DNA from: Channa striata
Lineage: Eukaryota; Chordata; Actinopteri; Anabantiformes; Channidae
DNA length: 64,000 nt
Direction: 5' to 3'
Assembly (NCBI GenBank): GCA_033026295.1
Contig: JAUPFM010000057.1
Location: 124,001-188,000, forward strand
Shown here: one piece after another, positions 57,792-64,000 of the stretch
How positions within the stretch are numbered: the stretch's first letter is position 1
Layout of the letters: each line of letters starts with the position of its first letter
Translations under genes and position numbers: made by a program
The notes under the pieces: model-generated
What the model was told of the DNA's origin: nothing
Database searches by the model: none
Seen by the model: only the letters and a program-made list of their open reading frames with translations

Positions 57792-58620
57792 ACAGGTTGA
57801 CAGATGAGGTCAGACAGGAATCTCCCTGGACAATGATGTTTGCAGATGACATTGTGATTTGCAGTGAGAGTAGAGAGCAGGTGGAGGAACAGCTGGAGAG
57901 GTGGAGGTTTGCTCTGGAAAGAAGAGGTATGAAAGTCAGTCGTAGTAAGACAGAATACATGTGTGTAAACGAGAGGGAGCAAGGTAGAAGTGTGAGGTTA
58001 CAGGGGGCTGAGGTGAAGAAGGTGCAGGAGTTTAAGTACTTGGGGTCAACAGTTCAGTCTGATGGGGAGTGTGGAAAAGAGGTGAAGAGGCGAGTGCAGG
58101 CAGGTTGGAATGGGTGGAGGAAAGTGTCAGGAGTGTTGTGTGACAGAACAGTGTCAGCAAGACTCAAAGGAAAGGTGTACAGGACAGTGGTGAGACCAGC
58201 TCTGCTCTATGGGTTAGAGACAGTAGCAGTGAGAAAGAGACAAGAGGCAGAGATGGAAGCAGCAGAGATGAAGATGTTGAGGTTCTCCTTAGGAGTCACA
58301 AGGTTGGACAGAATAAGGAACGAGCTCATCAGAGGGACAGCGCACGTTGCCTGTGTTAGCAACAAAGTCAGAGAGGCCAGATTGAGATGGTTTGGACATG
58401 TCCAGAGGAGGGATAGTGAATATATTGGTAGAAGGATGTTGGAGATGGAGCTGCCAGGCAAGAGGGCGAGAGGACGACCAAGGAGGAGATATATTGATGT
58501 CCTAACAGAGGACATGAGGTAAGATGGTGTCAGAGAGGAAGATGCCCAGGATAGAGTAAAGTGGAAAAGGATGATTTGCTGTGGCGACCCCTAATGGGAA
58601 AAGCCGAAAGAGTAGTAGTA
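57792..58620 (+). mobile_element. RTE-type LINE, 5'-truncated, with 18-bp target duplication
   Basis: The open frame 57797-58522 (241 codons) encodes the end of an RTE reverse transcriptase: MMFADDIVICSESREQVEEQ (catalytic FADD), then EFKYLGSTVQSDG, PALLYGLETVAV and WFGHVQRRDSEY. The 3' end is GCTGTGGCGACCCCTAATGG then GAAAAGCCGAAAGAGTAGTAG. It is flanked by GTTATAGCAGGATTTTTA at 57774-57791 and 58621-58638, an exact 18-bp duplication. The retained frame has no internal stop, so this is a younger insertion than the ERV around it. Confidence 0.9.
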
Positions 58621-58638
58621 GTTATAGCAGGATTTTTA

Positions 58639-59833
58639 TTGCGTGAGAACCGTTGTTGCAGCAGAGAAGCTGTGTTTGATTTGCTGTTCTGATTGCTTGG
58701 GAAGGTGCAATATGTTGGATGGAGATCCTCATATCGGCACTGAGGTACTAAAATCACCTGTTCTATTAGAAGTGGGTTTGAAAACACTAATTCTGAACGC
58801 TGACAGAATTATGTGTTGATGGCTCTGATTTGCTGAAATGTCTAGCCTTGTCAAATTGCCTTGGGTTTGCAGTTGTCACAAAATTGTAGTGTCATTGCTT
58901 TTGATAAAACTACTTTGTAACTCATCTGCAAGCTGGTGAGCTGAGAGCTCTTGCTGAAAACTACAAACTTGCCAATGATATGAAGTTTGAATGAATGTAT
59001 GAATATGAATGGTGTCGCTCATAACTAAGGTTGTCTCTGGAGACAAAGAAGACGTGACGTCAGGCAGAACAATAACTGCACATTGTTCTTCTTGCAGCTC
59101 CGTAGATGCTGACTTGTTGCCTACGTGAATATCGGTTATGAAATGTGACACTCTAACATTAACAAAATAACTTGATTTCTGCAGGAACTTCATACAGCGG
59201 CCAGGATGGGAAAAATGTGTCACCCAACTCAGTTTTCTTTCTCCCACAGAAACTCAACCCACAGGCTGACTTGTCAACCATGCAGTCACTAGCAAACACA
59301 TCTAGAAACTTTGTAATGAAATTAGGTGCAACACTGTAAAAGGGACATCGCTCGGTCCAGAGATAAACTTTGTTTACCTAATTGATATTTCCATGTGTAT
59401 GCAAAGCTAGCTCATGGTAGACATTTGCAAAGGGGGGATGTGTGCATGTTTTAACACCTGCTATAAACCCTAAAGCAAAGGTTTCAGGGAATGCAGGACA
59501 TGTTAATCTGTGGGGCACACAATGCCTCTGGTGCGATTAAATGCCTCTGCAAGGCCACTCCTCACCTGATAGACCCTTTGAATATTGGATGATTGGGTTA
59601 ATTGAGCTATAGCTTTGTAGAAATGGAGTTGGCTTGACCATGGTTTACACGTTTAGCAAGTGGGTAGAGGCTGTTGTTTTCTCTCTTCCAAACAGGATGC
59701 AGCTACTGTGGTAAAAGGCACTGACAAGTCAGAGGACCGTTCACTGAAGTGTTCCAAAATCAAGTAACTTGTGACAATGGTCCAGGGTTTTACCTTGAAG
59801 ATTAAACGATTTGTCAAATTAACTTTGGGTTAT
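58639..59833 (+). other. Unassigned ERV interior
   Basis: Lies between the RTE insertion and the 3' LTR remnant. An env region would be expected here, but I find no convincing envelope motif or long frame. Confidence 0.4.
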
Positions 59834-60150
59834 TAACCCTAGCTTCCTCACAGGTAGCTGCCCCAGCAGAGATGAGACAGTAACAGACTTGCTAATTAGG
59901 ACTCCTGATCAATGTGTATTCAACTGTTTGCATTGTTGAGCAGTTAAAAGCACACGTGAGCCCAACAGAGATTCATCAGATACTATCTGATCCGCTCGGG
60001 TGTCACTGCTTTTTGCTCAGTTTCCTCTGCCTGCTCCTCTACCTTTTTGCTCATTTTACCTATGTTATTGTCATTAAATTGCTTAATGATAATGTGAAAG
60101 CTGCCTCCTGTCTCTTAACTTGCTCTCTCAGATTTTTCCACAACATAGCT

Positions 60151-61109
60151 GTGAAGAAATCCGAGCTGAAAGCAGCCAGGACTCTGGGGGTTGTTGTCGC
60201 CGTGTTTCTCATGTGTTTCTGCCCATATTATGTTACGTCTTTCTCTGGATATCATCTCATGATGGGTTCTTCAACTAACACTTTTTTAAACTCCCTGTTA
60301 TTATTGAATTCCTGTCTGAACCCTGTGATTTATGCCTTTTTTTACCCCTGGTTTAGAAAATCTGTTAAACTTATTGTTACACTGCAGATACTGCAGCCTC
60401 AGTCCAGTCAGGCTAATATACTGTAAGAGAAACTGTGGAGGGACTTTCTGTGTAGGACAAAATGTGGTTTGAGATGTTGTTGTGTTAGCAAGAAGCCCTC
60501 ATTCTTTTTAAAGAATACTAATGGGTTTTCCTATAGTTCTGATTATGTTAAGAATATGTTATTTTATTTCTCTTGGTGTATTTTTATTAACAGCATAAAA
60601 TAATTCAAATTCACACTGCACTCACTGTGATGCACTATCCTCTTATTTTGGCAGATGTTTTTACTATATGTATATATATTCATATATAGATATATTTCCT
60701 GCTGTAAGAACCCTTAATAAAAGAAAACTTGCATTTTTGCAAAAATCAGATAAGTTTCCCAAATTCAAGAGTCGACACAGTCGGATTGAGTAAAAGTTTT
60801 CTCCACAATTGTGTCATCGTCACTGTTTTATTTTGCTGCCAGCAGAGCCCAACAGTTATATGGAGTGTAGATGAATTCATTAAAGTTTACATACATCCAT
60901 ACATACATACAAAACTAATCAACGTAAAGAATTATCATGTCTAACAGTGAGGAGGAGAGGTTCAACTAGTGAAGTGTTTTTGTTGGACTTCAGAAAACTT
61001 GAGGTCACATGCTTTAACATGAGAATTTCAGCTGATACTAATAGACATGAATAAAATATTCTCTGTAGCCTGTGTCTGTAATCAGCACGTGAGGCCTGAC
61101 CAGTGTATG

Positions 61110-61142
<33 letters not shown>

Positions 61143-61656
61143 ATATGTCCGATCAGGCGTAACATTAGGACCACCTGTGCAATTGAATGCATTCCAATTC
61201 AGTGGCTCTGCCATAAATTCTCCTTAAACAAACTTATCATTTCTCCGTTTTTAGGTTGAAACTGATTCTACTATGTGTTTATTATTGAGGTCAAAGTGGT
61301 TCTGGTGTCATAGCCTCGTTCTGTCGTAGACCTTGCATACTCCCTCTCTCGGCCCTTTTCAATACGTTCATTACATTTATGAAGGTCATTCTAAATTAAT
61401 TCTCACATGTCTGCCGTGTTTGCTGATTTAAAGTGCATGCCACTCACGTCCTCCTCCTTCTGGTGTATTAGCAGCAGAATAGAAAAAACAAATGTATATC
61501 GCTGCTGATTTGAGGAAATTATTATCTACTTTAAACAATTCCCTTTAACCACAGACAGTAGCTACACTGTGGAAATGACGTCTGTTTTCATTAAGTTACA
61601 TAAACAATAAAATCATTCACATCTACTTTAATATTGTCCATATTTACGTTGTAAAT
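60151..61656 (+). repeat. Segmental duplication: T12 3' half and flank (copy of 22742-24258)
   Basis: Near-identical to the T5 copy, including the microsatellite near 61117-61140 and the GATCAGGCGTAACATTAGGA repeat. Differences include ATACATACATACA at 60900-60912 and loss of about 22 nt near 61350. Confidence 0.85.
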
Positions 61657-61920
61657 CTTGGAAATGAAGTTGCTTTTAGTCTCTCTTACAGTAAAATAAA
61701 TGGCACGATTCTACTGATATGTAACATGAATTATCATTATTGCAATTTCAGAAAAGCAGGAGCCTCACTTTAAGCCACGCTACATCATACTTTATTTAAC
61801 ACATTATTCGGCTCCTTTCTCTTTATCCTCATGTCATCCTTTGTTGTTTCAAACTCAAATGATAATCTGTCAATTTTTCCACCTTAATATTTCCTCGAAA
61901 TGTCCCTTCACATTTTCTCT
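61657..61920. other. Gap between the duplication and T13
   Basis: CTTGGAAATGAAGTTGCTTT and following AT-rich sequence are not found next to T6, so the convergent unit here has a different middle. No gene. Confidence 0.4.
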
Positions 61921-63058
61921 CTAAAGCACTTTGGTGTCACGAGAGTGACGCTGCAGTATTTGAAGTGTAACAATGAGTTTAACAGATTTTCTAAACCAGG
62001 GATAAAAAAAGGCATAAATCACAGGGTTTAGACAGGAGTTAGAGTACACTAGAAAAACAAGAAAGACCTCGGATGTAGAACTGATCATTATGTCATAGCC
62101 TGAAAAGGAGACACAATAATATGGACAGTAACACAAAAAAAACACGGCGACAACGACCCCCAGAGTCCTGGCTGCTTTCAGCTCTGATTTCTTCACAGTT
62201 ACAGTCACTGAACTCTGCAGTTTAACAGCTGTAATGTGGGAGCGCATGGCACGAGCCTGAGACACAGCCACTACAAACACTCTCAGATACAGGATGACGA
62301 TGGTAGAAATGGGGAGGATGAAGCATAAAATGATGTCAACAGCTACAATTACATTAATGACACATTGTCCATAGCAGGAGTTATACCTCCCTGGTTGTTC
62401 CAGGTTGTCAAATAAAAACAGAAAACTCAAGAAAACAGAGTAAGTCCAACACAGGAGAACATAGATTCTAACTCTCTTCTGAGTGATTCTGGTGGAGTAA
62501 CGCAGAGGGTCACAGATAGCAACATAACGGTCGACTGATATCAAAACCATGTTTATGACTGAGGCATAGACAATTATAACGTTTAGGACATAATACAGAA
62601 CACACACCCAGTCACCCAGGTACCAGCAGGGTTCTGTTATTGCGATTTGAAATGGAATCACAAAGAGGCCAACGAGGAAGTCTGAGACAGCCAGAGAGAG
62701 GAGGAGGAGGTTGGTGGGAGTGTGGAGCTGCCTGGAGAGAGAGAATATTACAAACACAAACATTGTTACTAATATACAGTAATATATCTATAATATCATC
62801 AGACCATAAGTATAATAATGCTCAGAGGACTCTAATTTCAATCTATCGCAATATAGCATATCATCAAAGCAAAAAGACTTGTCTGTGCCTGAAGTGGGAG
62901 ATGGAGACGATGACCAGCAGGTTAAGAACCACAGTGATCAGAGAGATGAAGGAGAGGAAGATATAAATGAGCCACGACACAGAGTGAGGACGTTCATGTT
63001 TCCTGCAAGACGTGTTGATTTGTGGAAAGCAGAGTTTAACCTCCCTCAGGGTCTCCAT
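61921..63058 (-). CDS. T13: trace amine-associated receptor (Asp5.42 type), intact
   Basis: CDS is complement(join(61921-62731, 62889-63058)), 326 aa, with a 157-nt GC-AG intron, the shortest here. Start METLREVKLCF, sequon NTSC. QLHTPTN, SDFLVG, ISVDRYVAICDPL, CYGQC and NPVIYAFFYPWF are present. Residue 3.32 is Asn, unique among the intact genes, and 5.42 is Asp (AVDIILCFILP). TM3 reads VLYYVLNVIIVYAS, shared with pseudogene T9. Toggle 6.48 is Tyr. The C-terminus is LQRHSRDTKVL, as in T6. From ICL3 to the stop it is almost identical to T6. It has no in-frame GT alternative at the intron start, so it supports the GC donor. Convergent with T12. Confidence 0.92.
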
Positions 63059-63464
63059 TACCAGACAGAGGAGGAGATGAGCAGCTGCTTTCTGGATAAA
63101 GTTTGTCTCATATAAGTCACATATCTTGCTCCTCCTCTTCCATTCCTTTCTTCTCTTGTTTTTAGTTTTTTGTTTTTGACAGATTTTTCTCCTTCCTTGC
63201 AGTTTGTCATAGTCTTCATTTGCATATTTAGTGCTCTTAAAGCTTCCAATTTATATACTTTGAAGATATGTTACACAAAGCATAATTAATACCACACATA
63301 ATTTCAGTGGTTAGAAAATGTGAAAACCTGCACACCGTCCAAAGGGAAATGTTTAACATTGTTGCATGGTTTCTGCCTTTTGCCCTGTTGCTATATATGT
63401 TGCTCAGTGTTAATTACCATTTATTAAATAGCCTGATTCAAGATTGTCATTCTTTGTGAACTAC
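63059..63464 (-). promoter_or_regulatory. T13 5' flank, duplicate of the T6 5' flank
   Basis: The minus strand reads AGGAGCAAGATATGTGACTT then ATATGAGACAAACTTTATCC upstream of the start codon. T6 has the same with few changes. It lacks the TGACGTAT octamer of T7/T10/T11, so the minus genes have two promoter types. Activity is inferred. Confidence 0.35.
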
Positions 63465-63889
63465 ATACTGCAGCCAAAAATATTGTACAAGTGTGACACA
63501 TAGAGTTAAGCTTTACTTTATTGAAATTAGAATATAAGAAAACACACTAAGAATAAATACAATGAGCCTGAAGCTGTACACAGACCACAAACATTGAGTA
63601 ATAAAACTCATATGGAACAAAAAAATTCTTGTGTAAAGATTAAAGGAAGCATAAGTGGAGTAAAGTCCCTGCATTGTCAATGGCAAACAATTACAGGCGG
63701 ACGTTACTCCTTGTTTGCACATAACATTAAAAGACAAAGGATGATAATTTTAACATATTTGCCCAAGCTAAATTGTATTCACTTTACTATATTCTATATA
63801 TATCTACTTTGATTTATCTAGATGTTTACCTCACAAATTCCGTACTTATGTGGCACTGAAATTGAACATATCAACACCAGAGATTATCA
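63465..63889 (-). repeat. T14 3' flank, duplicate of 34165-34654
   Basis: TTAAGCTTTACTTTATTGAA, TTAGAATATAAGAAAACACA and GTTTACCTCACAAATTC match the T7 3' flank in order. No other content. Confidence 0.75.
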
Positions 63890-64000
63890 CTAAAGAAGGC
63901 CGGCCACACAAGAATTAGGCTGAAATATCGCTAATGTAACAATGAGTTTAGCTGATTTTCTAAACCAGGAGTAGAAAAAGACATAAATCACAGGGTTTAG
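63890..64000 (-). CDS. T14: TAAR, C-terminal 36 residues (runs off the window)
   Basis: The stop codon is at 63890-63892. The minus strand reads LNPVIYVFFYSWFRKSAKLI then VTLAIFQPNSCVAGLL, identical in protein to the end of T7. The remainder lies beyond 64000, so intactness is unknown. It extends the array to the right. Confidence 0.9.
   Translation of the reverse strand, partial: LNPVIYVFFYSWFRKSAKLIVTLAIFQPNSCVAGLL

Larger units (their letters stand above)
54515..60145 (+). mobile_element. Decayed endogenous retrovirus in T12, 5-bp target duplication
   Basis: The insert starts TGTGAGGG and ends CCACAACA, the TG...CA termini of a provirus, and is flanked by TAGCT at 54510-54514 and 60146-60150. 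A segment shared by the two ends (CCTAGCTTCC.CACAGGTAG then ACAGTAA, at 54770-54817 and 59838-59884) is what remains of the two LTRs; each LTR has lost part of its sequence. Internal remnants in order are gag-like, protease-like and polymerase N-terminal. No intact frame remains. An RTE LINE is nested at 57792-58620. The family is not named; a gamma/epsilon-like fish ERV is plausible. Confidence 0.75.
54360..60425 (+). pseudogene. T12: TAAR remnant split by an endogenous retrovirus
   Basis: The left piece 54360-54514 encodes TM5 and ICL3 (GAVDIVMSFIIPISTIVVLY, RAMRSHITAVKLQSSVTV). The right piece 60146-60425 resumes at VKKSELKAARTLGVVVAVF and continues through NPVIYAFFYPWF to a TAA stop at 60423-60425. 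TM1-TM4 are absent, so the locus was already truncated. TM5 has Asp5.42 and resembles T7/T10, whereas TM6-TM7 and the 3' flank match T5, so the copy is a chimera of the two subgroups. The pieces are separated by 5.6 kb of retroviral DNA. It is convergent with T13. Confidence 0.88.

Noticed and set aside
57797..58522. Host gene of 241 codons
   Set aside because: It is RTE reverse transcriptase with FADD and a LINE 3' end, bounded by an 18-bp TSD.
1..64000. CRISPR array, operon, phage or defence island
   Set aside because: Repeats are dispersed eukaryotic retroelements and microsatellites; genes are spliced and monocistronic.

Overview
The window is a stretch of vertebrate nuclear DNA, almost certainly from a ray-finned fish (probably a spiny-rayed percomorph). 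It holds intron-bearing genes with AG acceptors and polyadenylation signals. It is littered with non-LTR retrotransposons, hAT and Tc1/mariner remnants, a Penelope-like fragment, tRNA-derived SINEs and an endogenous retrovirus of kinds usual in teleosts. There are no operons, prokaryotic genes or CRISPR arrays. The dominant content is a tandem array of class A GPCRs of the trace amine-associated receptor (TAAR) family, the olfactory amine receptors. I count 14 loci, labelled T1 to T14 in window order. Eight have complete open frames (T2, T3, T5 on +; T6, T7, T10, T11, T13 on -). One (T14) runs off the right edge. Five are broken (T1, T4, T8, T9, T12).

Every copy with both exons has the same two-exon layout. 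Exon 1 (164-173 nt) encodes a short N-terminus with an N-x-S/T site before a Cys, plus TM1. Exon 2 (811 nt in intact copies) encodes ICL1 to the C-terminus, with QLHTPTN, VDRY, NPVIY and the TAAR signature NSCLNP..Y..FY.WF. The junction is in ICL1, and the only splice that restores the family sequence HFRQLHTPTN uses a GC donor and an AG acceptor in every copy. By Ballesteros-Weinstein numbering none has the classical amine-binding Asp3.32. Most have Asp5.42 instead, as in non-classical fish TAARs. T2, T3 and T5 have His, His and Gln there and lack both.

Layout: 1-2.4 kb hAT transposon with a nested inverted-repeat element; 2.7-3.2 kb Penelope-like fragment; 4.2-14 kb T1 to T3 in tandem on +; 15.8-17.1 kb T4 pseudogene on -; 17.8-21.2 kb LINE, hAT and SINE debris; 21.9-25.7 kb convergent pair T5(+)/T6(-); 27.8-32.5 kb decayed L2-type LINE; 33.5 kb Tc1 remnant; 34.7-36 kb T7; 37.1-42.6 kb convergent pseudogene pair T8(+, LINE-replaced)/T9(-); 42.6-46.5 kb repeats; 46.5-47.8 kb T10; 52.2-53.5 kb T11; 54.4-60.4 kb T12, split by a 5.6-kb retrovirus that itself carries an RTE LINE; 61.9-63.1 kb T13; 63.9 kb start of T14.

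The arrangement is birth-and-death evolution caught in progress. A unit of (+ gene 3' half and flank)/(convergent - gene) occurs three times (22.7-25.7, 39.6-42.6 and 60.1-63.1 kb). Upstream flanks of T7 and T11 are duplicates, and a block from TM5 through TM6 is nearly invariant at DNA level in all copies. I found no wholly new system. The most interesting signals are the array-wide GC-AG intron flanked by a CAGGCA direct repeat, the loss of both amine-anchoring Asp residues in one subgroup, and two TAAR loci disrupted by retroelements with readable junctions.
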